Shown here piece after piece: positions 44,303-55,599 of a stretch of 64,000 bases of DNA. Made by a program: the position numbers and the translations under genes. Source of the DNA: Tilletia caries. Lineage: Eukaryota; Basidiomycota; Exobasidiomycetes; Tilletiales; Tilletiaceae. Each line of letters begins with the position of its first letter. The stretch's first letter is position 1. The notes under the pieces were generated by a model. It made no database searches. It was given only the letters and a program-made list of their open reading frames with translations, and was not told the DNA's origin. Location: assembly GCA_032718865.1 (NCBI GenBank), contig JALUTQ010000036.1, positions 62,001 through 126,000 on the forward strand, in the 5' to 3' direction.

Positions 44303-46222
44303 TCAAGGACTTCTCTTCATGTCCAATTTCAAATCCGAGCCTTCAAAACTTGACGTGCTCTCCCCAGCCCGTGCACCAAGCCCAAGCCCGGGCCCACGAC
44401 CGTCCTCGCGCCGGCCGCCAGCGTAGCCCAAATTCGACCCATGCTCCGCCCACGAACTCAACGGCGACGCTACCAGGTTGAACCCGAGCCCTTCGTCGTC
44501 CTCATGTCGCCCACCGGCGTCCTCCTCGACGACCTGCTGCTCGGAGATGATGATCCCGTCCAGGTTCGGTGTGCCGTGCGCTCCCGGGAAGTTCGTATTG
44601 GTGAACCGCGGAGTCGGGTACGAGGAGGAGGAGAGCGAGCCCGCGGGGACGGTGTAGGTGCTTGCTCGTCCCAGACCCTGACCTTGCCCATCGGGAGTCT
44701 TGAGGATGGGCGTCCCACTCTCCGCTCCCACCCCGGATGCACCATGGCCGATCTGGGACTGCGAATGCTGCTCATGCCCATGTCCGGACCCATTCGATCG
44801 GAGTCCCGCCGCCTTCTCCTCAGGGGACGTCTTCAGCCCAAGTCGAGCCAGCCGGATCGCCCACGGTACCTTCTGATGTTTGGACTCGGAGCCATGTCCG
44901 TGCAGGGATGGCCCGAGGGTGTCATCGCGCGATAACCCGGAGGGACGGGGTAGGCCGGTGTGGAATGCGATGCGCGCGAGGGTGTCTGCGTCTAGCATTT
45001 CCCCGTTCTTTACTCGGCCTTGGAGGGACGTCGGCAGGCGCTCGGCGTAGGAGTCTAGGCTGATGAAGGCTCGGCAGCCTAGCACGGCGTGTAGCATCGA
45101 ACACAGCGTCAGACCGGCGCCTCGGATCGCTGCCTTGTCGTTCCTGCCGAAAAAGGCCAGCACAATCACAGCCGGCTTTGGGAGGTGGGACGCCATCATG
45201 TCAGTTCTTCAATCAGTCAATCAGCGCCAGGGAGTATTGTGCAATAAGACTCACCACCAGCCCAAGCGCAGAATACAGCAACCCTTCTCTCAAGAACATC
45301 TGCAACATCGTCGACCTCAACGTCTTCCGAATCGACATCACCTTGAAGGTCATCAAGCCGGCCGTGGTGAGATCCACAAGGACACACATCGAGTACGAGA
45401 CGAGGAACGGCCAGCCATAGTTGAGGATCTGGCAGGAGATCATGCCGGGTGTGAGGTCGGGGACACTGCCGATTCTGGTACCTTGGAAGATAGCGAAGGA
45501 GAAGGCGATATAGGGCGTTAATTCGGCCAGGAATATACAGATGACCCATGGAGCCTGCGGAAAGTACGTGAAAAGGTAAAGAGCCCAAAAAGTCAACTCT
45601 GTTTCCTCGCCGGGGACAAGGCCAAAGAGAGAAGAGGTGGGGAAATGGGGAGAGTAAACGCACCCATTCCCAAATGGACAAACATCGCAAGATGAACACC
45701 AGCTGGCCAAAGACGACCTGCAGGGTGGCGCCCACGGTAAGGACGTCAAACACGGCCCGACAGTCCGTCGTGTTTGAGGTTCGTAATTGGATCAGGTTCG
45801 GAATGATGGCGAGCCACATCGAATACCGGGCGGCGAAGAAGATGACCATCCTGTTTGGTTTTGCAAGGGAGTCGGAGATTGTCAGCGGATCCCGGTTCTC
45901 CCGCATGACACGAATTTCTGTAGGCACGTACGGTTTTCTGAATGGTCTTCGCCCTGTGAGGACGCTCAGCTCCCATGGTAATGTCGTGAGGTACTCCCAA
46001 ATGACGATCCCTAATTGCACGTAGATGACAGCCTGAATAATCACAAGCGGCCGAAGGACGTCGTTCAGCTCCCCCAATCCAAGGTCTGTGCGCGGGGCGG
46101 CAAAGCCTCTGCCGAAAGCACCTGGCTCCAAGAAGAAAGCTCACCTTATATTGTTGGATGAGTCCGAGGAGTTCGAGAGTCTCGCTGTCGAAGGGGATGG
46201 TCGTTGTTGAATTGGAAGCCAT
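44303..46222 (-). CDS. Multi-pass membrane protein of basidiomycete seven-helix type
   Basis: Exons 46222-46145, 46032-45932, 45850-45664 and 45554 to about 45260 join in frame; a last exon reaching the stop at 44303 is likely, but its splice junction (45120-45260) is unclear. Hydrophobic helices include AVIYVQLGIVIWEYLTTLPW, MVIFFAARYSMWLAIIPNLI, FDVLTVGATLQVVFGQLVFI, WVICIFLAELTPYIAFSFAI, WPFLVSYSMCVLVDLTTAGL and LLYSALGLVVSLIAQYSLAL. The WEYLTTLPWE motif resembles basidiomycete DUF6533-like membrane proteins; that comparison is from memory. The cytosolic tail is long, Gly/Ser/His-rich. Function unknown. Confidence 0.6.
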
Positions 46223-46727
46223 GGCCGCTGTCGGAAGAAAGAGAGAGGAAATCCTGGTTTCCGCTTTCGTGTTTGCGTGAGCAAGTTCGAGCCGTATACG
46301 TGTTCTTGACGCCTTGCGCGTGAGGCGCTGGCAACGAACGCAGCCTGTGTACCGAACAGAGAAAGGGAGAAAAACGCCGTTCCGATAGGGGGTCTGCTCG
46401 CCGCGGGACCTGGGCTCGGACAAAGGATGGGTAAAGCTCGCCGCAGAAGTCGAAATCGAAGCCTGCTGATGACCGCGCAAAAAAAAAAATCCTGCAGAAG
46501 AGAGGAGCAAGAGAGAGAGAGAGAGAGGGAGCGGAGAACGGCGGCGGGAAATGAACACAGGATGATGGTGGCGAAGAAGCTGGAAGAGGGCGGGCAAACA
46601 GAAGAAAGAAGATCGTGAGCAAAGCGCGGGAATCAATCGCCATTCGTGCATTCATTATTGGAGGCGCAGCCCAGCGCCGAGCCCATAACAGGAGAAAGGG
46701 GGTTAGGATTGTTTAGAGCAATAGCTA
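46223..46727. other. Upstream region of the membrane protein gene
   Basis: Carries an A9 run and GAGA-type repeats near 46480-46530; no gene recognised. Confidence 0.4.
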
Positions 46728-46798
46728 TACAACAGCTATGCTATTGGGGGGGGTCCAATAGCCTTGTCAATGAGAGATACGCCTGACAAGCTGTTGTA
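46728..46798. repeat. Short palindromic element 1
   Basis: TACAACAGCT at 46728-46737 is the inverse of AGCTGTTGTA at 46789-46798, enclosing a G8 run and CAATAG motifs, and is followed by AAATCCCAATCC. A related hairpin with the same AAATCCCAATC motif is at 47199-47263. Confidence 0.5.
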
Positions 46799-47198
46799 AA
46801 ATCCCAATCCCTTTAAATTGAAACTGGTTTTTGACGCTAAAAAGTTTCAGAGTCTCAATCCCAACCCGCTACCCTTTTCTGGAGGCGATCTGGATGGGTG
46901 GCGGTCGTCTGGACACCTGCCCCGGCTCGCGGAGGATGCTGACGCTGGGAGCGTGGCCACACGATGAGTGCACCACCCCCCGCCCTGCCATTCCGCGAGG
47001 AGAGTATATCAGGCAAGCGTAATTCAATGGGCCTATGCCCGCGGTGATCCTGCCGCGTTTGGGCCCGAGCATCTGTAAGGTCAGGACTGAGCACGTGACT
47101 TGACGCGTCGTCGCGTCGAAGATACTCCAAACACGGGTGAGGTGAGACTCGTCTGGTGGTCTTCTGCGCTAAAATAGGTCCAAAATCCCTGAACCTGC

Positions 47199-47263
47199 AA
47201 TAGGTACGACAATACCCTTAAGGTATTGACAAATCCCAATCTTGCCCAATAGCTGTACCTATT
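47199..47263. repeat. Short palindromic element 2
   Basis: AATAGGTAC at 47199-47207 pairs with GTACCTATT at 47255-47263; the loop holds AAATCCCAATC and CCAATAGCT, both shared with element 1. The two look like diverged members of one small hairpin family. Confidence 0.5.
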
Positions 47264-48533
47264 CGGAGGATTGACAAAGAGATTGGGAGGGCCATTTCTC
47301 CTGTGCATGCTGCGAAGAGAAAGTAGTGGGTCTAACGATCGATAAAGTGGTTAGTGGACGTGTTAAACAACGCTATCGATGGGAGGAAATTGGAAGCGAT
47401 GCTGGCATGGGACCTACCTCTGACAAAACTTAGAAGCCGCACATGCTTATACATCTGACCGCACGGCCTGGCCACCACCCCCGGCGCTCAGGCGGACCGT
47501 GAAAACCAGGGCAGATCTCACGACAGCCTTTGTTGGCTTTCCAAGAGACAAGGATGCTCCACAATCGCGATCGCGAACGAATCCTCGCTCGCGGGGGGTT
47601 TGCGCACAAATTTTCTGCTGCTCCCGCCGCCGCTTCACCCCCAAGCCCTTGGTCAGGCAGGAATCAAGACGCAACATGAGCGCATGGTTAGCATGAGCTC
47701 GCGTGACGCTGCTGGGTCGGGTAGGGGAGAAGCGGCCATCACCACACGCTCACGCGCACGGCGCAGCAGCAGGCGCAACTCTCGGTCCTTCGACATCCGC
47801 AGAAGCATCTTGACGCCGTCTTGCTTTTTGACTGTCTGTGCCGCAGCCTCGCTTCTAACGCCCGCATCAGCGTCGTCCGGGACGCGGGACGCCCTCCCTG
47901 CTGAGAGAAAAATAATCTTATGCTTGCGCTTATCCGACGTTGCCGATGTCAAAGGGCGCAATGAATGATTTTTGATCGTGGTTTCAAGAATCTTTTGGTG
48001 TCTTGTCTGCTTCTTAGCCACGGTCGACTTCCTTGGAGTTGGAGCGGGGCGGCACAGCAGCGACCTCGGCGCCTCAGCATCCCGGCGACGATGTCCAGAA
48101 GGAGACGACGGTAACCTCGCACCTCGGCGGGCCGGAGTCACATATGCGGCGAGGGCGGCAGGGGAGCGTACATACACCGCCGCGCATAAAGGTCCAAAGA
48201 TCTCCCTTTCTCCCTCCTCCCCGCGTGTGTATAAGCGCGGACGGAGAGGGGAAGGCGGAGGCGGGCCGACCGGAAGGCGATCCGCGGTCGTAAGGGGGCG
48301 AAGCGCCTCGAGCGAGGGCTGATCGAGATCGATGCTTATTATGGCAGCGTCGATTCGTCGGATGGAAGACTCCGCGCCCTCCGCGCGGCCCGCGCCGTTA
48401 TGTACTACTCGTCCCTGCTTCGCCCATTCCGCCGCCCGCGATGGACTGGCGATGTCCCTTGACCTTTGTCCGTAGTATAGTAGAGCCGAAGGCAGTCACT
48501 GTTGTTCACGTAGCTGACGAAACAGGAATCGAG
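47264..48533. other. Gene-poor stretch with one doubtful minus-strand ORF (47653-48177)
   Basis: The ORF encodes 174 residues, very basic, with a KKQ/KDR/RRARER-rich C-terminal half and an Ala/Arg/Pro-rich start. There are no splice signals, domains or neighbours that support it. The rest shows no coding signal. Confidence 0.25.
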
Positions 48534-49471
48534 TTATTGGCTGCCTTCCAAAATGCGATAAACTGACGCTCATAAACTTTTTCGACGTCGATAAACGTTT
48601 ATCGTTATCGACTCCTAAGTGGTTTATGAAGGCCCCCCCCCCCCTGGTAAACTTGTCCTCCCGTCTTTCGCTCGCACTCCCTATGTAAAAACCTTATTTT
48701 CGATATGTTTCACCTAGTCTGATCACACCAGACCGGCGGTGATCAAAGAGTCACCTCCACGCGCTTATCAGAACTGTCGCCGCGGTGGCGGTCTGGCCGC
48801 ATTCGACCCGATTTTGATAGTAAGTGCTCGCAATTTTTGCAGTCAACCCCACTTGAAGCCCAACTTTGCACACCAACCGCATCACTTGACACAGACGCAC
48901 GCACACAAAAATGCGCAAGAGCATAGCCAGGCACAGTAAGAATCATCTCCAGGCTTCGGATCTCTGTTCGATAAGTAGCAGGGCTGGTGGTGTTGCTTTG
49001 CGTCCATAGCAGGTGAGGGGAGAAAAGAAAAGTCAATTTTTCCACGTGGAACCCTCATGGAGCGCTTTTACCAGTGATAAGTACTGGGCAACGCAGGTGG
49101 CGGCGGGCAGCGTCGCGTCGCGTGGACCGTGTCAGACGCCCATCTGCACAGAGATGAGGTGAAAAAAATGGGTGTACGGTGGCCCGTGCACGCTGTTTCC
49201 CAGCTTGTCGAGGTAGCAAAAGGACGTTTGTCTCATTTCAAAACTCACTTAGTAAAAAAGCGGGCCACTTACTAAGTAAAACAGGTCGAATGCGTCCAGA
49301 CCGTCACCACGGGATCTGTCCTGTCATCACGTGCGTCGACGGTCTGGTGTGACCAGACTAATGTTTCACCTGTTTACCGCTCCAATATTGGAAGCCCTCA
49401 ACCCCCCGTCGATAAACTGAGCGACCCCGAACGAAAAACGTTTCTCGCATTTTGGAAGTCAGCCATTATTA
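48534..49471. mobile_element. Outer miniature inverted-repeat element (interrupted)
   Basis: Ends are imperfect inverted repeats: left 48534-48563 contains TGGCTGCCTTCCAAAATGCG, and the right end, 49440-49471 read on the minus strand, contains TGGCTGACTTCCAAAATGCG. The element is split by the inner element at 48715-49360; without it, about 280 bp remain, rich in GATAAAC/GTTTATC motifs. No ORF. Its target duplication could not be set. Confidence 0.6.
48715..49360. mobile_element. Inner miniature inverted-repeat transposon, 646 bp, 10-bp target duplication
   Basis: Left end TAGTCTGATCACACCAGACC and right end (minus strand) TAGTCTGGTCACACCAGACC match for 21 bp with one mismatch. Each end is itself near-palindromic (TCTGGTGTGACCAGA). 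It is flanked on both sides by ATGTTTCACC (48705-48714 and 49361-49370). A 10-bp duplication fits Mutator-like transposons. No transposase is encoded; it holds an internal hairpin (CTTAGTAA..TTACTAAG near 49248). Confidence 0.8.
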
Positions 49472-49790
49472 GCATGTTCGGAAGTGACCCAAGCTGTCAG
49501 CATGGAGCATGGAGCAGGAGCATATGAGCGCCCCGGAGAGCGGGAACAGAAGAGAGGGTGTAAAAGGGAGCATTCCGCGTGTGTTCGGGACTGCACTTGT
49601 CGTGAGATTGAGCCGGGATGAGCCACATGATGGAACGACAGACAACAGGCTGGGCGCCGAGCGCAGCCCCCAAGTGGAAGGGTTTCCTCTGCCTTGCATT
49701 GAACAGCGAATGCCCACGCACAAGCAGCGGGGGCGTCCTTGTACATAGTTGCACTTTGTCTGGTTTACATCAAAGGTGAATTTGCGCCCC
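49472..49790. other. 3' flank of RFC2
   Basis: No gene recognised. Confidence 0.4.
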
Positions 49791-51565
49791 TCATAGCAGA
49801 TCCTTAGCAAGCTGAAGAGACGTGTTCAGCAACTGCAGCTCCTCGTCGCCACCATCGACCAGCGCCTTGTCAGCCAGACCGAGGGTGATCGCCGCAGCCG
49901 CCTTCCGCGTACCGCTCAAGGCGGGATGGAGCATGAGGTAGTCATGCAGCTGTTGTTTTCGAAAGCCAAAAGATTCCCAAGTCAGTCTACTTCGACAGGG
50001 TCATTTGAGAAAAGGGGCAGCAAGAGATCTCACCTGAGAAAGGATCTGCGTCGCGCCATACCCGGACTGCGTACACGACGCGACCTCACGGGCAATAGCC
50101 GCATAGCTCCCCGGCGCCGGCGCCAGACCGGCCCTCGACGAGCTGCCCCCACCCCGCGCATGAGAGGCCAGTTTCCCCTCCGCATCAGCCATCGCCACAT
50201 CCCCGTCCGCATCCCCCTCTGCATCCTCGTCCGCCCCGTACGCGTCGACGCCGAGGGCAGCGGCGAAGCGCCGGATGGAGGCTGCGGGCACGCGACCTGC
50301 TATCTCGAGGATGGAGAGCGTCGTTATGGGCGTCGGGCTCGACGTTTGGGCTGGCGCTGTGTCGGTCGCGGGAAGGACGGAGGCGGAGGCGCCGTGTAAG
50401 CGCGAGGCGGATTGGAGGTAGGTGATGGATCGGCGGAGGTCGCCGTCGGAGACTTCGACGAGGGTGTCCAGGACCTGGGGAGTGGAGATCCAGGTATGGT
50501 CAGTATGTGCCAATGTTATTTTGGCGAAGTGAAGATCAGGTAAGCTTACCTTTTCGTCGGCAAAGGTGACGCCTTCTGCTTGTGCGATCATCTGTAGCCG
50601 TTCGCGCGTGGCACCGGTGTCGAGCTGGCGGAAGCGGAACTTGGAGCATCGCGATGTCAACGGTTCGATGATTCTGGCAGGCAAAGAAAGGAGGAAGGAT
50701 CATGGGTCAGCCCGCTGATGGAATTGGTGCGGGAATGGAAAAGAAGCTCACCTTGTCACATAGTTGCACACAAGACAGAAGCGGGTGATATGGCTGTACT
50801 GCTCCATAATACGACGAAGAGCACTCTGCGCGTCCTGCGTCATGCTATCCGCCTCATCCAGAATGATGATCTTATAAGGCGGACAGGGATACCTCTTCAG
50901 TCCCGTCTCGCCATCCAAGGTGGCCTGAGGCGTGCTGACGGCCAACTTGGCAAAGTTCTTGATCTTCTCGCGGACGACGGAGATGCCGCGCTCGTCGGAG
51001 GCGTTGAGCTCGAGGACGCGGGAGCGGAAGAGGTCCGGGCCGAAGAGTTGGCGGGCGAGGGCGAGGATGGTGGATGTCTTGCCTGTTCCTGGGCCGCCGT
51101 AGAAGAGCATGTGCGGCAGCTGCGGGTGGGGTCGGAAAAAACGTCAGCCAATTGCGACCGGAGTGAGAAGTGCGGGAATACTCACATTGCTACTCAGGAG
51201 AGATCGCTTGAGGACATTGACAGTATGTTCCTGCGCGACTACATCGTCGATCGACTTGGGCCGGCTGGTGAGAAGAAGAAGGAATCAGCAATCCGGCCCA
51301 CCCCAAGCGTGTGAGATTGAGCGACTGACTACTTCTCGACCCAGGGCCGCAAGGACTCTGCAATTTTCGCTCTGCGCTCTGCCTCCTGTTGTTGTGCTGC
51401 TGAGCGATGCCTGTTGCCGCCGCCGCCGGCTCCGAGCTGGAGGAACGCGTTCGCAACTGGGCGGTTGGTGGAGCTGCTCCCGCTTGCACCCGCACCTGCA
51501 CCCGCACCAGTAGCCGCACCTCCTGACGCTGCGGTTGGGTTTGCTGTACGTTGTGGGAGGAACAT
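49791..51565 (-). CDS. RFC2: Replication factor C small subunit (yeast Rfc2 / human RFC4 type)
   Basis: Six exons: 51565-51330, 51264-51186, 51119-50752, 50673-50550, 50474-50034, 49949-49791; 468 residues. The RFC clamp loader opens PCNA on primed DNA in the nucleus. [14 protein letters not shown] begins the AAA+ core; Walker A GGPGTGKT (Lys119); [10 protein letters not shown]; Walker [10 protein letters not shown]; the arginine-finger SRC motif in [25 protein letters not shown] just before SRC assigns it to the Rfc2/RFC4 branch. The N-terminus has a 60-residue Gly/Ala-rich extension, and the collar region carries an extra acidic/Gly-rich insert ([12 protein letters not shown]) not usual for the family. 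The first Gly-Gly in Walker A replaces the common Gly-Pro. Confidence 0.94.
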
Positions 51566-51716
51566 GGTGATGCTGGCACTGGGATGTTCGTTGTTCGGTG
51601 CTTTGGTGAATGAATGCTGATCTTCTCGAACGAACACGGACGCGCTCTGTTCTGCTGGGTGGAGACGCGACGCGACGCGTTGTTGTTTGTGTTGTGATGA
51701 TCACTGCTGGGTGATC

Positions 51717-54700
51717 ATGGGGAGAGCAACACCAAACAATCAAAACACCTGGCATTCCTCAGTGCAGCACCAACAGCAGCCAGCACAGCACAGCAGCGCA
51801 GGGGACAGGAGGCAAGGAACGAAGGAGGCAGAGGCAGAGGCAGAGGCAGAGGCAGACAGGATGACAGCAGCAACAACAAACACTCGCCCACGCACGAGCT
51901 CAGCGTCCTCCGCGTCCAGGCGCGTGTCTGCAGCACAGGATGATGAGACGGCAGCGGGCATCTCATCCCAACAGCTCACACCCTCGCGCTCCACCGCAGC
52001 ATCCATCTACGCTCCCACCCCACTACGAGCAGCAGCACTCAAGCCACGCACCAGCATCCCCACACCACGACGCTCCCTCCTCGTCAGACCCACCCCGAAC
52101 ATCTCCACCAGCAGCAGGCCATCCAGCAACCCAAGCACCACACACACCGAACACCACAACGACAACGACGACGACGACGACGGCGCACAGTGGGCCGAAG
52201 AAGACGAAACGAACCAAGACTCTGCTCCCATCGCATCTCGCACAAGAAGGCGCAATACACACATGTACAACAACAACAACAATCCCAACAGGCGCAGCCT
52301 CCTCGCACCACCCACCTCCTCCCTCCGAAGGCCCTCCAGCGCACTAGGAAAACGTCGGGCCGAGCGCAGGGATGACGACTCCGACTTTGAGGACGAACAG
52401 CAGCAGCAGCAGCAAGAGCCAGCGCACGAGCAGGCTGGAAGCCACACCTCCGAGTTCGGCGTCCGTCGATCCGGCATCCCTCCTCCCACCATGAACCTCA
52501 CTCCGCCTTCCGCCCCAACCGCTGCGGCGAGTAGCAGTCGTCTCGCCAGACCGAGCGGGACGTCCCCGACGAAAGCGGGTGCGCTACTTAACAGTCTTCG
52601 CGCAGCGTCCCCGCTCAAGTCTGTCGCTGCGCGCCAACTGGGCTCGTACCTGACCGGAGCAGGGGTAGGGGGAAGTGGTGTTTCTTCCGGCATTGGCGGT
52701 ACGAAGGGCCGGGTACGTAACTCCCTCGGAAGCCTAGGTGCCTTCCACAGCGCCGTCGCTCGCAAGTCCGGCCTTCGTCCCCCCGGTGCTGGTCCTAGTG
52801 GAGGAGATGGAACCAACCCAGACACCTCGGGGTCGTCCTCCCTGGGCGGAGGAGGCGCATTAGGCTCCCTGCCTCGGCCTCGTAAGCTCTCCAGACCGTC
52901 GACGGCGGGCGAGGTCCAGTATGTCCGTGCCACGCTGGGAGCAGCGGCAGGAGGGCCGGGCGTCTCCTCCGGGCTGCCTAAGCCGCGCATGGGGAGTAGT
53001 TCCTCCCTCGGACCCGCAGCGGCGAACAAACGCCAGAGTCTGCAGATCGGCGCGCCGCCGCCGGACAGTTTTGCCAAAGTGGTCGGTCCGTCTTCATCAC
53101 ATCAACCTCAAGCAGCTAACACATCAACCTCCTCCTCGTCGTCTTCGGCCGCGGCGTCTTCGAAAGCCTTGCCGCCTTCGACTTCAACTTTCAAGTTCGC
53201 CATGCCGTCCTCCAAGGGGGCAGGACCGACTGCCTCTGGCCGGGTGGCCAATGTCCTCATCGGCACCACGCCCCTCCGCCAAAACCAAGGCCCTGTCCAC
53301 CCAGCAGTAGCCTCTCTCCGCCCGCCCCAACAACAACAACAACAACAACAAGGCGGGAACAATCTCTCCCGAATGCTCCTCCCGACCCCGGACGCGCGCG
53401 AGCGCGGTAAGAAGCGGCTCAGCGGGATGAGCTTGGGCTCGAATACGAGTATGGGTGCTGTGCTTGCTGCCTCTTCTTCTTCTTCTTCGTCTTTCAAGAT
53501 TGAGGAAGGGGAAGGGGAGGATAAGGAGAATCAGAAGGTTGGTGGGAAGGGGAAGGCTGTGGAGGGAGAGGGGCAGGGGGAGGGGGGAGATAAGGAGGTG
53601 CAGGAAAGGGCGATGTCGCCTACGATGAAGGATTGGCATATCCTGAATCAGCTGCAGAACCTCGCTCAGCAGTCCGGCCTCTCGCTCGAGCACATCCGGA
53701 ATCTCCTGACGGAGGGGCCCAGTAACATTGCTGCTGCTGCTGGGTCGGATCGGGCCGTCTTGGCGGCGACGGCTCAGACGGGACGGTCACAGGCACAAGC
53801 ACAGGGGCAGGGACGTTCATTGCTCGCGCCTTCGAATTCGACTTCGAGCCGGTCCTTACTGGCTCCAGCCGCGCCGGTCCAGAGCACCCCCTCAAGTCTG
53901 CGCCGGCGTCTTCCCACCAAACCCTCGGCTGCAACTGCGGCTGGTATGACGATGTCGCCCTCGAGCGATACGAGTATGGCGCTGGGCATGGGTGCGAGTG
54001 CGATTGGGGAGGAGACGATCGACCTTGTTAATCTGTCGCTCAGTCCTCCTGGCTCGATCGGGTCTCCGCTTGCGGGGCCTGATGAGAGTCTTATTGCGAG
54101 TTTGGGGTGTGGAGACTTTAGCATGTTGGGGGATGGAAGTGGGAAGAGGAAGGGGGAGGGGGAGGAGGAAGAGGAAGTGGAGGAAGGGTTGGAGGAGCTG
54201 GAGGGAGAGAGTGATCTGGAGGTGGAGTCTCCGCTCATGGCGATTGTCGCCCTCCGTTCAGACCAGAGCGTCAAGAATGGGAGCTCGCCATCGGGGACAG
54301 GCGGAGCGGATTCGACGCGTGACGTCCGGCTCGTCGCTGGTCCGCTCCCGGACCGGAGTCTTCGGGCTCGAGGAGGGAGGGGCAGCAGCAGCATTTCCGG
54401 CGGTGTCGACTTGGACCTGAGGCGGGAGTTGGACTCGACGAATCTGTTGGGGATCTTGTCGAGTCCTTCTTCGTCCTCGCTCGTTTCGGAGCAGATCCTT
54501 GCGCAGTCGGTTAGCAGGCGCGGTGGGAAGTCGTCGACGGACTCGGAGGGCACTGCGCGTGGATTGGGGACGGCTGCGGCTGCGGCTGCGGCTGCGGTGG
54601 AGCAGGCTGCTGAGGTTGTGCGTCTGAAGGCTGAGCTGGAACAGGCGCGTTTGGATGCGGCGCGGCAGCGGGACTTGCACGAGCTCAAGTTGGCTGAGTA

Positions 54701-55599
54701 CGAGGAGGCTCTGACGGTCATTCGGGACGAGCAAGCTGCGACGCCAAAGACGAAGACGAAGGACGACGCCGACGCCGATGCCGACGCTGACGTTACACCG
54801 CAAGACCACGACGTCAAAGCAGGATCAGATTCCAAATCAGGGAAAGAAGAAGACGAGGAACGCAGGTTACAGTCACTCCAAGCCCGGATCGAGGCGATGC
54901 AAACCGAGCAAGCGCGCGCGCGGAAGTTGTACGAGTCCGAGCTTGCCGGGCTCGAGGAAGCCTGTCGGCTTGCTACGGAGCGCGCAAGTCTTGCCGAGGC
55001 CGAACGGACGCGGGAGCAAGCGCAAGCTGTTGAGCGGGCGCGGTTGGACGAAGAGGCTCGGCATGCCCTTGGGGAAGAGGCGGAGCGCGCGATGGTTGCG
55101 CTGGTCGAAGAGCGCGAGCAAGCCAAAGAAGCCGAGGGGCGCCTTAGGATTTCGCTCGAGGAGCTCGAAGCTGCGTCGGGGGAGCGTGAGCAGGCTGGGC
55201 AAGAGGAGGTGGAGGCGGAGCGTGCTGGTGCGGTGGAGCGCGAGGGGAGGTTGAGGCGGGAGTTGGAGGTGCAGGAGGGGGTCGTTGTTGATGCGTTGGG
55301 GACGCGGAGGCGGGTGTTGGGGGAGTGTGCTGCGAGGGCTTGGGGGGACTTGGTTGATTTGGGGCGGAATGAGATGTTGTTGCTTGATGGGAAGGCGGAT
55401 ATGGTGAGTGTTGCCTCCCCACCCCTCTTCCGCATTTCTGACGACGTAGCTGATCCCCCCCCTTCTTCTTGTAATCCCCCCCCTCCAGTGCCACTTCCTC
55501 CTCGCTCAGCTCGAACTCTGGGACGGGCTCGTCTCGAGTTGTTACCCGTCTGGCACGCTCTCCGGCGTGAGGGATCCGCCGGCGGGGCAGCAGCTGTAG
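51717..55599 (+). CDS. Large Ser/Pro-rich protein with C-terminal coiled coil
   Basis: Two exons, 51717-55403 and 55489-55599 (start could instead be ATG 51861, after a repetitive GAGGCA tract that encodes EAEAEAEA). About 1265 residues. The N-terminal two thirds are disordered: basic Ser/Thr/Pro stretches, an Asp run, Gln runs and short SSLRRPSS-type motifs that look like kinase targets. A short helical block (MKDWHILNQLQNLAQQ..LEHIRNLLTEG) lies near residue 640. From about residue 970 to 1220 a long Glu/Arg/Ala heptad region predicts a coiled coil, followed by a conserved-looking tail (CHFLLAQLELWDGLV). I do not recognise a family. A cytoskeletal or spindle role would only be a guess. Divergent from RFC2, 151 bp between starts. 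Confidence 0.7.
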
